64,000 nucleotides of DNA from JAGHKQ01 sp041920565. Lineage in GTDB: Bacteria; Bacillota; Bacilli; Bacillales; Bacillaceae_G. Shown in pieces: positions 15,915-24,740 of the stretch. Within the stretch, counting starts at the first letter, position 1. Every line of letters begins with the position of its first letter. The notes beneath the pieces were generated by a model, which made no database searches, was not told where the DNA came from, and worked only from the letters and a program-made list of their open reading frames with translations. Location: contig JBHGXS010000133.1 of NCBI GenBank assembly GCA_041920565.1, positions 6,753-70,752 of the forward strand, written 5' to 3'. Position numbers and translations under genes: made by a program.

Positions 15915-17201
15915 CTATTCCCATAAATAACGGAATACTTTTTTGACTTTTGACATCATTTTTTCTTCATCATTTTGCTGCTTCGTTTTCACCTGCTGCG
16001 GGCTGTAATTAACGGAAGTGCGTCGTTCAAAGCTTTCCGCTTTTTCTTGTACCGTATGTTTAGTCCCCTTTAATTTCGCTTTTTGGTATGCCTTTTTAAT
16101 CAGACCGACACCGATTGTATATTGCGGCTCACGAACACCGATATAATCAGGTGTGGCGATGCGTACCGGCTGATTCAGGACGATTTGCGCTATGTCAAGC
16201 ACACCCGGCATGGAGACAACCCCTCCTGTCAGTACATAGCCACTCGCAAGCTCCTTAAAACCGAATTTTTTTAATTCCTGCTGCACAAACAGCAATATTT
16301 CTTCTAATCTAGCTTCAATGATATCCGCAAGATCAACTTGCGTGTACTGTTGTTTTTGGTCGCTTCCCATAACGGAAACGGTGAACACTTCTTCCTCTGA
16401 TGCTGTATCGTAGAAAGCATGTCCATATTTCAATTTAAGCTGTTCTGCGTCTTCAGTGGACGTTTTCAGACCAATGGCGATGTCTTTTGTAATATGGTCT
16501 CCCCCGATTGGGAGCACGCTTGTTACAGCCAATTCTCCATCATAAAAAACTGATAGAGTAGTAGAACCTCCTCCGATGTCGACCAAAGCAACTCCCATAT
16601 TCTTTTCATCTTTGGATAGAGCAAGCGAACCGGCTGCAAGCGGCTGTAAGCATATGTCCACAACTTCCAACCCTGCCCGCTCTACGCAGCGGAGCAGGTT
16701 ATGTAACAAGGTCTTGGAGCCTGTGACCAGCATACCTTCCATTTCTAAACGGACCCCGATCATTCCTCGAGGATCATTGATTTCATCCAGCCCGTCGACG
16801 ATAAACTCACGCGGTACAACCTCAATAATCTCGCGTTCCGGCGGGATGGACACAACTTGTGCCGCCTCGAGTACGCGCTGCACATCTTCATTACCAATTT
16901 CACGGTTTTCACTTGAAACTGCCACAACGCCGTGGCATGGCAGAAGCTGCACCTGATTCGCACTGACTCCGACCACCACCCGTTCAATATGGATTCCTAC
17001 CATCCGTTCCGCTTGCTCAATTGCTTTTTTAATAGATTGTACAGTTTCATCTATGTCAACAATGGAGCCTTTTTTTAATCCATTTGATTTGACATTCCCC
17101 ACACCAATAATGTTTAAAGTATCGTTCATCATTTCGCCAATGATCACTTTTACATTGGATGTACCGATGTCGAGACTTACGTATATTTCATTGCTGTTCA
17201 T
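15915..17201 (-). CDS. ftsA: Cell division actin-like protein FtsA
   Basis: Actin-fold ATPase that anchors FtsZ to the membrane, 428 aa. Actin-family phosphate loops DIGTSNVK (residues 11-18) and VDIGGGSTTLSV (about 207-218) are present, as is the inserted 1C/SHS2 domain (AQVVSIPPEREIIEVVPREF). The C terminus is a basic amphipathic helix (SKVKKVFRYLWE), the membrane anchor. Transcribed with ftsZ; a SigH-like promoter is visible about 90 bases upstream. Confidence 0.97.
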   Translation of the reverse strand: MNSNEIYVSLDIGTSNVKVIIGEMMNDTLNIIGVGNVKSNGLKKGSIVDIDETVQSIKKAIEQAERMVGIHIERVVVGVSANQVQLLPCHGVVAVSSENREIGNEDVQRVLEAAQVVSIPPEREIIEVVPREFIVDGLDEINDPRGMIGVRLEMEGMLVTGSKTLLHNLLRCVERAGLEVVDICLQPLAAGSLALSKDEKNMGVALVDIGGGSTTLSVFYDGELAVTSVLPIGGDHITKDIAIGLKTSTEDAEQLKLKYGHAFYDTASEEEVFTVSVMGSDQKQQYTQVDLADIIEARLEEILLFVQQELKKFGFKELASGYVLTGGVVSMPGVLDIAQIVLNQPVRIATPDYIGVREPQYTIGVGLIKKAYQKAKLKGTKHTVQEKAESFERRTSVNYSPQQVKTKQQNDEEKMMSKVKKVFRYLWE

Positions 17202-17285
17202 ACTTTGGCACCTCCTTTTTATTTATACCATAAAAATTTATCTATTGAACAACAATCATGTTACAATTGTATTTATAAGAAAAAT

Positions 17286-17312
17286 ATTCAACGTTTACGT
17301 ACGTTTCCCTTT
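17286..17312 (-). promoter_or_regulatory. Candidate SigH promoter of ftsAZ
   Basis: Minus-strand AAAGGGAAA (17304-17312), 11-base spacer and GTTGAAT (17286-17292). This fits the SigH consensus RNAGGAWWW / RNNGAAT with a single mismatch. B. subtilis ftsA has a SigH promoter (P2) at the corresponding place, used at entry into sporulation. A TGGTATAAA closer to ftsA may serve a vegetative promoter. Confidence 0.6.
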
Positions 17313-17340
17313 TTTTACAGTCATATTTTTCTTATTTTTG

Positions 17341-17682
17341 TTATGTCTTCATGCGTTTTGCGATAATAAGTCTGCGAATTACCGCAATATTTTGGAAGAG
17401 TCTTACACCAAAGGCGAAAATTGCCGCCAAATATAAGTCTACACCAAGATGGACGCCGAGAAAAGCTAAACTTGCTGCAAGGATTATATTAAAAAAGAAA
17501 CCTGTGATAAATACTACTTCATCGTACATATTTTGCAAATGAGCCCTTACTCCTCCAATCAATGTGTCCAGTGCTGCCAAAACGGCGATAGACAAATAAT
17601 TGGAATATTCTTTAGGAATTTGCAAATCCGAGCTGAGTCCTAATATTATTCCAATAAGCAGTCCTAAAACAGGAAGCCACAT
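17341..17682 (-). CDS. sbp: Small basic protein Sbp (DUF1290)
   Basis: Membrane protein of 113 aa with three to four hydrophobic segments and a basic C terminus (RRLIIAKRMKT). The motif NYLSIAVLAALDTLIGGVRA is typical of the family. Found upstream of ftsA in many Bacillaceae; function not established. It follows ylxX by three bases, so the two are translationally close. Confidence 0.88.
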   Translation of the reverse strand: MWLPVLGLLIGIILGLSSDLQIPKEYSNYLSIAVLAALDTLIGGVRAHLQNMYDEVVFITGFFFNIILAASLAFLGVHLGVDLYLAAIFAFGVRLFQNIAVIRRLIIAKRMKT

Positions 17683-17685
17683 AGT

Positions 17686-18402
17686 TTATTTTCCCTCTCT
17701 TTCTATCCCGACAGCTTCCATATGAGTTGTGCGTATCGGGCGTTCATACCCCTCAATTACAATGTTTTCTGACGGTTGAGACATGGTCAGCTCAATGTTA
17801 TCGATGGCAAAATGATCAAACGCATTGGACGCCTTCATTCGGTCATAGAGCTTTTGGGCATCCTTTGCAATCACTTTAATCTCGATTGGCAAAGCTCCGA
17901 GCGGAACGTTGTTAACCGAAACCCTTCCGTTTACTTCTCTTATTGCAGATGTTGCAACAATTCTCTGATCGCCAATCATAATGGCTTCTGCACCGTATGT
18001 ATGCAGCTCATTCACCAAACGCTGCAGCGTTTGCGGAGACAAAACAGGAGCTGTTTGCCCCGGTACCATATCCCCGAACAGAGGAGCCAGACGCAACACA
18101 ATGCCCGAACCGGTAATATCGGTTAATCCTGCCTCTTCTTTCAACTGCTGCAGTGTTTTTTGCAAGGCTTTTTTCTTGCTTTCTTTTTGTTTCACCTTAT
18201 AGCTGTCCAATTGCGCTTCATACTTTCGTACTTCTTTCAATAAATTCACTTGTGCTTCCTGTTCAGTTTTTAATTGCTCTTTCAGCTGCCATTCATCTCT
18301 TGTATCCGGTTCAACTGGATTTTTTACTGTTTCATACTGCACGGCCAGCATAAATCCAATGATGAGAGCAATTAATGAAAAATGTAATCTTTTTTTATTC
18401 AC
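17686..18402 (-). CDS. ylxX: DUF881 protein YlxX
   Basis: Membrane-anchored protein of 238 aa: one N-terminal membrane segment (about residues 7-23), a coiled coil (about 40-95, rich in Lys/Glu/Gln), and a C-terminal DUF881 domain (GSGIVLRLAP; INELHTYGAEAIMIGDQRIV type motif). It starts at GTG behind AAGGTG. It is a paralogue of the adjacent YlxW; both motifs appear in both proteins. Located between divIB and ftsA, which suggests a cell-envelope role, but no function is known. Confidence 0.88.
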   Translation of the reverse strand: MNKKRLHFSLIALIIGFMLAVQYETVKNPVEPDTRDEWQLKEQLKTEQEAQVNLLKEVRKYEAQLDSYKVKQKESKKKALQKTLQQLKEEAGLTDITGSGIVLRLAPLFGDMVPGQTAPVLSPQTLQRLVNELHTYGAEAIMIGDQRIVATSAIREVNGRVSVNNVPLGALPIEIKVIAKDAQKLYDRMKASNAFDHFAIDNIELTMSQPSENIVIEGYERPIRTTHMEAVGIEREGK

Positions 18403-18477
18403 ATCCGTTCACCTTTATCCCGCCCATGGTAATCTGACACAAAATCTCTCATATTCCTCAATAATAGAAGTATTGCG

Positions 18478-19173
18478 TTATTTCTTATAATACGGTTCCA
18501 ATACAATATCGCTTTTCTTTTCAATCTTAATGGTAATGTTGTCTCGCACGAATTGGTCGATTACTCCGCCGGCAATATTTAGAGCACCGTACAGCACTTC
18601 AGGGTTGCCTATTGCAGTAATGACAAATGGGGCAGGGTATTCCGTACCGTCCACATTGATTACCGGCCCGATGCAGGTGACGTACGAATTAGCAGAAAGC
18701 CGCTGGCCGTTAACTGCCAACGCATTAGCCCCGGCTGCACGAAGCTCATTTAATAAAGCTTGTATATGCCCATCGTGCACTAAATAGTTATTTACATTTT
18801 TGTCTGCCGGAATTTTTGCAGAATCAGACAGCGTTACTTCCAGCCCTTCTCCTTTTACTTTAACCTCCCCTAAATATACACGAAGCTGCTCCACTTCTTT
18901 TACTACATCTGAAAGCTTGTTTTCTTGATTAGCAAACTCCTGTTCCTCCGTTCGTGCCTGTTTTTGAAGCTTGGAAACTTGGCGCTCGAGTTTCGCGTTT
19001 GTTTTCTCTTGTTCGATCAGCATGGACCTAATCTCATATTCTCTGTCCCATTTCCTGTTTTGCCCCTGATCTTCTTTAAGCTGCTCTGACGTTATGGAAT
19101 AAGAATACGCAACCATAAATCCAAGCACCAAGCAAACCAAGGAAAGCAATACATAATTCCCTTTAATTTTCAT
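18478..19173 (-). CDS. ylxW: DUF881 protein YlxW
   Basis: Second DUF881 paralogue, about 231 aa, with an N-terminal membrane segment (YVLLSLVCLVLGFMVAYS), a coiled coil and the globular domain (LLNELRAAGANALAVNGQRL). I place the start at ATG 19173, where GGAGG is 12 bases upstream; it overlaps the divIB stop by 11 bases. Earlier in-frame starts at 19206 (TTG) and 19185 (ATG) lack a usable ribosome site. The overlap indicates translational coupling to divIB. Confidence 0.87.
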   Translation of the reverse strand: MKIKGNYVLLSLVCLVLGFMVAYSYSITSEQLKEDQGQNRKWDREYEIRSMLIEQEKTNAKLERQVSKLQKQARTEEQEFANQENKLSDVVKEVEQLRVYLGEVKVKGEGLEVTLSDSAKIPADKNVNNYLVHDGHIQALLNELRAAGANALAVNGQRLSANSYVTCIGPVINVDGTEYPAPFVITAIGNPEVLYGALNIAGGVIDQFVRDNITIKIEKKSDIVLEPYYKK

Positions 19174-19936
19174 TGTTTTGTTCATCCTCCGCAGAGTACG
19201 GTTCAAAATAAGCTCCTACTTCTAAATGAATGATGCCGCCTTTATATTCCTTTGCCTGCTTTAAAATAAGAGGATAAGCCCCCATTTTTTTTGCAAAATC
19301 CCGGACCGTTGCACTGACTTCATATCCCTCGTTCATATATAGAGTAATATGTAACGGATCGGATGGAAGAGGAGCAAAATGGATTTCTGAAATGGATCTG
19401 AAAATGCTGTCAGGCAGTTTTTTCAATTCAGATGCCATCTCTTGAATGTCCTCTCCTTTATTCCAATTCAACATGAAAGGGGCGCTGACCGGAACTTGTT
19501 TTCCTTTTATCGGCGAAAGCAGCTTTCCGTTTTCCAGCAAAGGATACCATTTATCTCGTTTTTCAATGAACCCGACTGTTTTGTATTCTTCGATTGTTAT
19601 GGAAATTTTATTAGGAAAGATTTTTTTTATAGAGACTTTTTTAATTTCCTTCTGTTTAAGGAGCTTCTGTTTCGCTTTCTTCACAGATGCTCGAAAATAG
19701 CTTGTCTCATATGTGATGCCCGAAATTTTCATCACTTGTTTGTCTGTTAAATACCGGTTGCCGTTAATCGAGATAGAGGATACATTACTTAGCGGAGATC
19801 GAAAGTATATCACACATGCGAGCAAAAAAAATAAAATGGAGATATACAAAATCAAGCGCCTGTTCGCTTTTTTTCGCTTCTCTTTTTTCAACCTTGGAAC
19901 CCGGTCGTTCAGTTGAATTACTTTACCGTCTTTCAT
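19163..19936 (-). CDS. divIB: Cell division protein DivIB (FtsQ homologue)
   Basis: Bitopic divisome protein of 257 aa that forms a complex with FtsL and DivIC. A basic cytoplasmic N terminus (RVPRLKKEKRKKANRR) precedes one membrane segment (LILYISILFFLLACVIYF). An extracellular POTRA domain (VSSISINGNRYLTDKQVMKI) and a beta domain follow. The frame is open further upstream, but ATG 19936 has GGAGG seven bases away and fits the family start MKDGKVIQLNDRV. Downstream of murB. Confidence 0.95.
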   Translation of the reverse strand: MKDGKVIQLNDRVPRLKKEKRKKANRRLILYISILFFLLACVIYFRSPLSNVSSISINGNRYLTDKQVMKISGITYETSYFRASVKKAKQKLLKQKEIKKVSIKKIFPNKISITIEEYKTVGFIEKRDKWYPLLENGKLLSPIKGKQVPVSAPFMLNWNKGEDIQEMASELKKLPDSIFRSISEIHFAPLPSDPLHITLYMNEGYEVSATVRDFAKKMGAYPLILKQAKEYKGGIIHLEVGAYFEPYSAEDEQNNEN

Positions 19937-20034
19937 TCTCCATCCTCCGATATGTAATATAAAGAACGGCATGATTGAGCATGCCGTTCTTTTAGTTTCA
20001 TTATAGCACAATTTTCTGAACGTGCAGTAATGAG

Positions 20035-20940
20035 TTATCTCCCAATTATCTCTACTTCCGTTTGCATTTCAACGTTAAATTGTTCTTTGATCGTTTGTTT
20101 GACAAACGCAATTAAATCCAATACATCCTGTGCAGTTGCATCTCCTGCATTTACAATGAAGTTACCGTGCATTTCAGAGATTTTTGCACCACCGATTTGA
20201 TGCCCTTTTAAACCGGCGCGCTCTACAAGGTTACCAGCATAATTCGGCAGCGGATTACGGAAAATGCTGCCGGCGCATGGAAAATTCCAAGGCTGTGTAT
20301 CACGACGATAATCTTTATTTTTTTGCATAAGAGCTATCACTTCTTCTCGATTTCCTTCTTTTAGCTCAAGCTCCGCTTCAAGGACAATCCCCGGACGTTT
20401 CTTTTGCAAGATGGATGTCCGGTAGGAGAATTCCATTTCTTCATTTGTCAACCATTCCATCGTTCCGTCTTCAAATAAAATATGTGCACGGACCAAAATC
20501 TCTGACATATCCGATTTATGCGCCCCAGCATTCATATAAACGGCGCCGCCGATGCTTCCCGGGATACCGCCCGCAAATTCCAAGCCGGCTAATCCTTGAC
20601 GGCTTAACTGGGTAGCAAGCTTGATAAGAGAATATCCTCCGCCGACCAGCACTTTCGTACCCTCTACTTGCAGATGGTCAAGTCCTTCTCCAATCTTAAT
20701 GACGACACCCTCAATTCCTTTATCGGATACCAATAAATTGGATCCTCTCCCAATTGCCGTCCATTTTGTATTATATTTTTTTACCAGCTCAAGAGTTTTG
20801 CATACCCCGTCTATTCCATTAGGAATAACCATGATATCGGCAGGTCCGCCGATTTTCATCGTAGTATGCTGTGCTAATGGTTCATTGAGTGTGACTTTTC
20901 CTGCGTTGGCTTCTAATAATTCTTTTGCTAATTGTTCCAT
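20035..20940 (-). CDS. murB: UDP-N-acetylenolpyruvoylglucosamine reductase
   Basis: FAD-dependent enzyme that reduces the enolpyruvyl ether to UDP-MurNAc, the second committed step of peptidoglycan precursor synthesis. 301 aa. Visible FAD-binding segments are IGRGSNLLVSD and GIPGSIGGAVYMNAGAH. The C-terminal PCAGSIFRNP with its Ser-containing active-site region is typical of the type II enzyme. ATG 20940 follows GGGGGAG. In most bacilli murG precedes murB here; instead the gene is behind a 298-base gap with its own promoter candidate. Confidence 0.96.
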   Translation of the reverse strand: MEQLAKELLEANAGKVTLNEPLAQHTTMKIGGPADIMVIPNGIDGVCKTLELVKKYNTKWTAIGRGSNLLVSDKGIEGVVIKIGEGLDHLQVEGTKVLVGGGYSLIKLATQLSRQGLAGLEFAGGIPGSIGGAVYMNAGAHKSDMSEILVRAHILFEDGTMEWLTNEEMEFSYRTSILQKKRPGIVLEAELELKEGNREEVIALMQKNKDYRRDTQPWNFPCAGSIFRNPLPNYAGNLVERAGLKGHQIGGAKISEMHGNFIVNAGDATAQDVLDLIAFVKQTIKEQFNVEMQTEVEIIGR

Positions 20941-21163
20941 GATGATCTCCCCCAAGTTAATTCTCCGTACTATAGTAGTATGCAGGGCTTTCACCTAACG
21001 TTATTTTCGTACAAGTACTTCGGTAATTATCTATTCAGCAAAAAGCTGCCAAGTTTTCATAATGTAAAAGAATGACTGTTTCACTTTATCATACTGATTC
21101 ACCGTTGTTAAATAGTGAAAATTAACAGTTTTATTTCTATACCGCTTTTTTCCCCGCTCATTG

Positions 21164-21192
21164 ATTATACCATGTTCGCTCACTTTTGAACA
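21164..21192 (-). promoter_or_regulatory. Probable SigA promoter upstream of murB
   Basis: Minus-strand TGTTCA (21187-21192), 17-base spacer and TATAAT (21164-21169) with an extended -10 (TGG TATAAT). It sits just after the spoVE terminator, giving murB-divIB-ylxW-ylxX-sbp a separate start. The remaining 220 bases up to murB hold no open frame that I can support. Confidence 0.6.
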
Positions 21193-21202
21193 AAGGCATT
21201 CT

Positions 21203-21233
21203 CAAGCAAAAAACCCTGTTTTGAACAGGGTTC
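21203..21233 (-). terminator. Terminator after spoVE
   Basis: Minus-strand AACCCTGTTCAAAACAGGGTT hairpin (two arms, 21212-21232) with a run of Ts after it, five bases beyond the spoVE stop codon. Confidence 0.88.
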
Positions 21234-21237
21234 TGCC

Positions 21238-22338
21238 TCAATATCTCGAATGTCGGCTTATATTCAAAAGTATGCCCACCGACATGAGCATCAACGTCAA
21301 CGACGACCCGCCGTAGCTCAAAAAAGGAAGTGTAATTCCCGTAACAGGCATTAATCCTGTTACGACACCGACGTTAATCATGACTTGTATGGCAATCATC
21401 GCTACAACACCGACAGCCAAAAAAGTTCCATATAAATCCGGTGCCCCCAGCGCAATACGAATTCCTCGCCATAAGAGGAGGCTGAACAACAATAAGACGA
21501 ACGTTCCGCCGATAAAGCCCAGCTCTTCGGAAAGAATCGCAAAAATAAAGTCTGTTTGCGGCTCCGGCAAATAGAAAAATTTTTGTCTGCTTTGTCCAAG
21601 TCCTAATCCAAATAATCCTCCCGGCCCGATTGCATAAAGAGATTGAATGATTTGAAATCCTGTACCAAGCGGATCAGACCATGGATCTAAATAGGATGTG
21701 ATTCGCTTGATCCGATACGGAGCAGACACAATCAGTCCAACAAATCCCACAACTCCCAGCATTCCTAAAAAAGCAAAATGCATAATTCTTGCGCCTGATA
21801 CGAAAATCATTACGATACACGTCCCGACCATCACCGTGCCCGTTCCTAAATCCGGCTGCAGCATAATCATCCCGAATGCTAAGAATACCAGTCCCAATGA
21901 TGGTGCCAATCCTCTTTTAAAGGAAGTGATTTTCTTTTGGTTTTCTGATAAAAACTTTGCCAGAAATATAATCATTGCCATTTTCATAAATTCGGAAGGC
22001 TGTATCGAAAAGGCTCCTACTCCAATCCAGCTTCGTGCTCCGCCGCGCACCATTCCGATGCCGGGAATCAATACGAGAACGAGAAGCAAAAAACAAATGA
22101 GCAGGATGACTTTTGAATAAGTGCGCCAAACCCAATAATCAATGTTCATGATAAAAAACATGGCTACAACGCCCAAGCCGGCAAACAACAGCTGCCGCTT
22201 AGCAAAAAAGAAGGAATCGTCAAATTTATACGATGCCCAGACGGCACTGGCGCTGTATACCATGATCATTCCGACAGCTAACAACAAAAGCGTGACCGTA
22301 ACAAGAATTAAATCAGGAGTTGATTTTTTTGTTGGCAA
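21238..22338 (-). CDS. spoVE: Sporulation SEDS glycosyltransferase SpoVE
   Basis: SEDS-family (FtsW/RodA/SpoVE) peptidoglycan polymerase for spore cortex synthesis, working with SpoVD. 366 aa and about ten membrane segments. Family motifs: SFSIQPSEFMKMAMIIFLAKF, LQPDLGTGTVMVG, and FLSYGGSSLTLML near the C terminus. Identity as SpoVE rather than FtsW rests on its place in the mur cluster next to murD and downstream of spoVD; a separate FtsW is encoded at 61.6-62.7 kb. A strong terminator follows. Confidence 0.93.
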   Translation of the reverse strand: MPTKKSTPDLILVTVTLLLLAVGMIMVYSASAVWASYKFDDSFFFAKRQLLFAGLGVVAMFFIMNIDYWVWRTYSKVILLICFLLLVLVLIPGIGMVRGGARSWIGVGAFSIQPSEFMKMAMIIFLAKFLSENQKKITSFKRGLAPSLGLVFLAFGMIMLQPDLGTGTVMVGTCIVMIFVSGARIMHFAFLGMLGVVGFVGLIVSAPYRIKRITSYLDPWSDPLGTGFQIIQSLYAIGPGGLFGLGLGQSRQKFFYLPEPQTDFIFAILSEELGFIGGTFVLLLFSLLLWRGIRIALGAPDLYGTFLAVGVVAMIAIQVMINVGVVTGLMPVTGITLPFLSYGGSSLTLMLMSVGILLNISRHSRY

Positions 22339-22369
22339 TGGGAAACACCTCTTTTAAGTACAGGCTTTT

Positions 22370-23722
22370 TTATACTAGCTTATGCACGGCTTGTATAAAC
22401 ATGTCTCCTCTTTCTTCAAAAGTCTTGAATTGATCCCAGCTTGCACACGCCGGGGAAAGAAGAATAACATCGCCGCTTTCCGAAAGTTCATAAGCAACAT
22501 GCACTGCCTGTTCCACATTATCGACACGTTTTATCTGTTTCATCCCCATTTGCTCTGCAGCCTTGATGAGCTTTGTTGCAGTTTGTCCAAATGTAACAAG
22601 CGCTTTAACGTTAATGAAATACGGAATTAATTCATCAAATTCATTTCCGCGGTCCAATCCTCCAGCTAATAAGATAGTTGGCTGATTAAAGGCAGATAAT
22701 GCTTTTTGTGTCGCCAAAATATTGGTGGCTTTTGAATCATTATAAAACTTTCTTCCATTGATGGTTGCAATATATTGTAACCGATGCTTTACTCCGCTGA
22801 ATTCTTGCAAAACAGAACGAATGTCCTCGTTTGTCACGCCGCATAATTTCGCCACGCTGAGGGCAGCCAAAATATTTTCTAAATTATGGTTACCCGGCAA
22901 GGCGATATCTTGTACTTTCATGACTTCTTCGCCTTTGAAATACAAAGCTCCGTTTTTGATGCATGCACCATCTTCTATTTCTTTAGAAGTTGAAAAATAG
23001 ATTTTTTGTGCTTTGCTTTCCTTCGAAAGCTCCATCACATCTTCATCATCAGCATTGATGACACTGTAATCATCCGCTGTTTGATTTTTAAAGATGTTTG
23101 CTTTTGCCAGTCCGTATTCCCGTTTTGTTCCGTGGTAATCCAGATGAGCTTCAAACAAATTTAATAAAACAGCAATCTTTGGACGAAAGTCTTGTATTCC
23201 CATTAGCTGAAAGGAAGAAAGTTCAGTAACAATGACATTGTCTTGCTTCGCCCCTTGTGCTACTTCACATGCCACCGTCCCGATGTTTCCGGCAATCAAT
23301 GGTTGTTTCTGTCCTTTGTTAAGCATTTCAAATATTAATGTTGTTGTAGTTGTTTTACCATTTGAACCCGTAATCCCAACAAAAGGAGCCTCCGAGATTT
23401 TATAAGCCAATTCCACTTCGGTAATAATGGGCACACCTTTTTCCATAGCTGCTTGCAGCAGCGGATTGGAGTACGGAATACCCGGATTTTTCACGATCAG
23501 TTCAATTCCTCGATCTAACAAATCAAGCGGGTGATGCCCGCAAATGACTTCCAGCCCCATATCATAAAGCTTTGTTGCCAATGGATTTTCTTCGAGCGGC
23601 TTCATGTCATTTACGACAACCTTTGCTCCGAGCTTATGGAGAAGGAGGCTTGCAGCAAAGCCGCTCTTTGCCATCCCTAATACTAATACTTGTTTCCCCT
23701 CATAATCTGCTATCATTTTCAC
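22370..23722 (-). CDS. murD: UDP-N-acetylmuramoylalanine--D-glutamate ligase
   Basis: Adds D-Glu to UDP-MurNAc-L-Ala, 450 aa. An N-terminal Rossmann-like UDP-binding domain (VLVLGMAKSGFAASLLL), the ATP loop GITGSNGKTTTT, the central EAHLDYHG and the C-terminal YNDSKATN and LLAGGLDRGNEF motifs are all present. It starts at GTG 23722, which overlaps the mraY TGA in a GTGA junction, indicating translational coupling. An ATG two codons later is a possible alternative. Confidence 0.97.
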   Translation of the reverse strand: MKMIADYEGKQVLVLGMAKSGFAASLLLHKLGAKVVVNDMKPLEENPLATKLYDMGLEVICGHHPLDLLDRGIELIVKNPGIPYSNPLLQAAMEKGVPIITEVELAYKISEAPFVGITGSNGKTTTTTLIFEMLNKGQKQPLIAGNIGTVACEVAQGAKQDNVIVTELSSFQLMGIQDFRPKIAVLLNLFEAHLDYHGTKREYGLAKANIFKNQTADDYSVINADDEDVMELSKESKAQKIYFSTSKEIEDGACIKNGALYFKGEEVMKVQDIALPGNHNLENILAALSVAKLCGVTNEDIRSVLQEFSGVKHRLQYIATINGRKFYNDSKATNILATQKALSAFNQPTILLAGGLDRGNEFDELIPYFINVKALVTFGQTATKLIKAAEQMGMKQIKRVDNVEQAVHVAYELSESGDVILLSPACASWDQFKTFEERGDMFIQAVHKLV

Positions 23723-24696
23723 TTAACCCACACCTCGATATAAATTCCTAACACCGCAAACAGAAATCCGACAGCCCAAAATGTCACAACGACTCGCCAC
23801 TCGGACCAACCGCTCAGCTCGTAATGATGATGCAGCGGACTCATTTTAAACACACGTTTCCCTGTCGTCTTAAATGAAATGACTTGAATAATAACGGATA
23901 ATGTTTCGATGGCAAAAACACCGCCGATGATGGCAAGCAATAGCTCCAGCTTTGTTAAAATCGCCACCGCTGCAAGGGCTCCGCCTAATGCCAATGATCC
24001 TGTATCCCCCATGAACACTTTTGCCGGATGAGCGTTAAACACCAAGAAACCGAGCACCGCACCGACTACTGCAATGCAAAAAAGCGCAATCGTATAATTC
24101 TCTTGATTGTAAGCCAATACACTGTACGCTCCAAATGCAATGGCAGCTGTACCGGCCAGCAAACCATCCAGCCCGTCCGTTAAATTTACAGCATTGGATG
24201 CACCGACGAGCAAGAAAAGAATTAGAAAGAAGTAAGCCCACTGCAAGTCGAAGCTGATATCCGTACCGGGGATTCTTACATCTGTAGAAAATCCTCCTTG
24301 TTTATATAACAGGAAAAATACGACGGCAATGACAATTTGACCTATTAATTTCTGCTTAGACGTCAATCCTAGGTTTCGTTTCATTACAACTTTAATATAA
24401 TCATCTAAGAACCCGATTAGACCGTAGCCGAAAGTAACAATAAGGAGCAGATACGTTTTCGTGTCCATTCCGTACAGTTTCCCAACCATGACAATCGTTG
24501 TGACCATGACGGAAATAAAAATCACAATACCTCCCATGGTAGGCGTACCGGATTTCTTTTGATGTGATTTCGGACCTTCTTCTCGAATGCTTTGTCCAAA
24601 TTTTAAACGACGTAAAAATGGAATAAAAATCGGGGATAAAGCCACTGCGATTAAGAATGCTACCCCTAGTGTAACTAAGATTCCGTGTTCAAGCAC
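23719..24696 (-). CDS. mraY: Phospho-N-acetylmuramoyl-pentapeptide transferase
   Basis: Integral membrane transferase that moves phospho-MurNAc-pentapeptide from UDP to undecaprenyl phosphate, making lipid I. 325 aa with ten predicted membrane segments. Signature residues: GTPTMGG, FLDDYIKV with the catalytic Asp pair, NAVNLTDGLDGLLAG, FMGDTGSLALGG and the SPLHHHYEL histidine motif. It starts at GTG. Order murE-mraY-murD is the canonical dcw order. Confidence 0.97.
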   Translation of the reverse strand: MLEHGILVTLGVAFLIAVALSPIFIPFLRRLKFGQSIREEGPKSHQKKSGTPTMGGIVIFISVMVTTIVMVGKLYGMDTKTYLLLIVTFGYGLIGFLDDYIKVVMKRNLGLTSKQKLIGQIVIAVVFFLLYKQGGFSTDVRIPGTDISFDLQWAYFFLILFLLVGASNAVNLTDGLDGLLAGTAAIAFGAYSVLAYNQENYTIALFCIAVVGAVLGFLVFNAHPAKVFMGDTGSLALGGALAAVAILTKLELLLAIIGGVFAIETLSVIIQVISFKTTGKRVFKMSPLHHHYELSGWSEWRVVVTFWAVGFLFAVLGIYIEVWVK

Positions 24697-24740
24697 AAAT
24701 AGACCCCCCTTTTTTCTCGCTGCTTACAAACGCTTGAACG

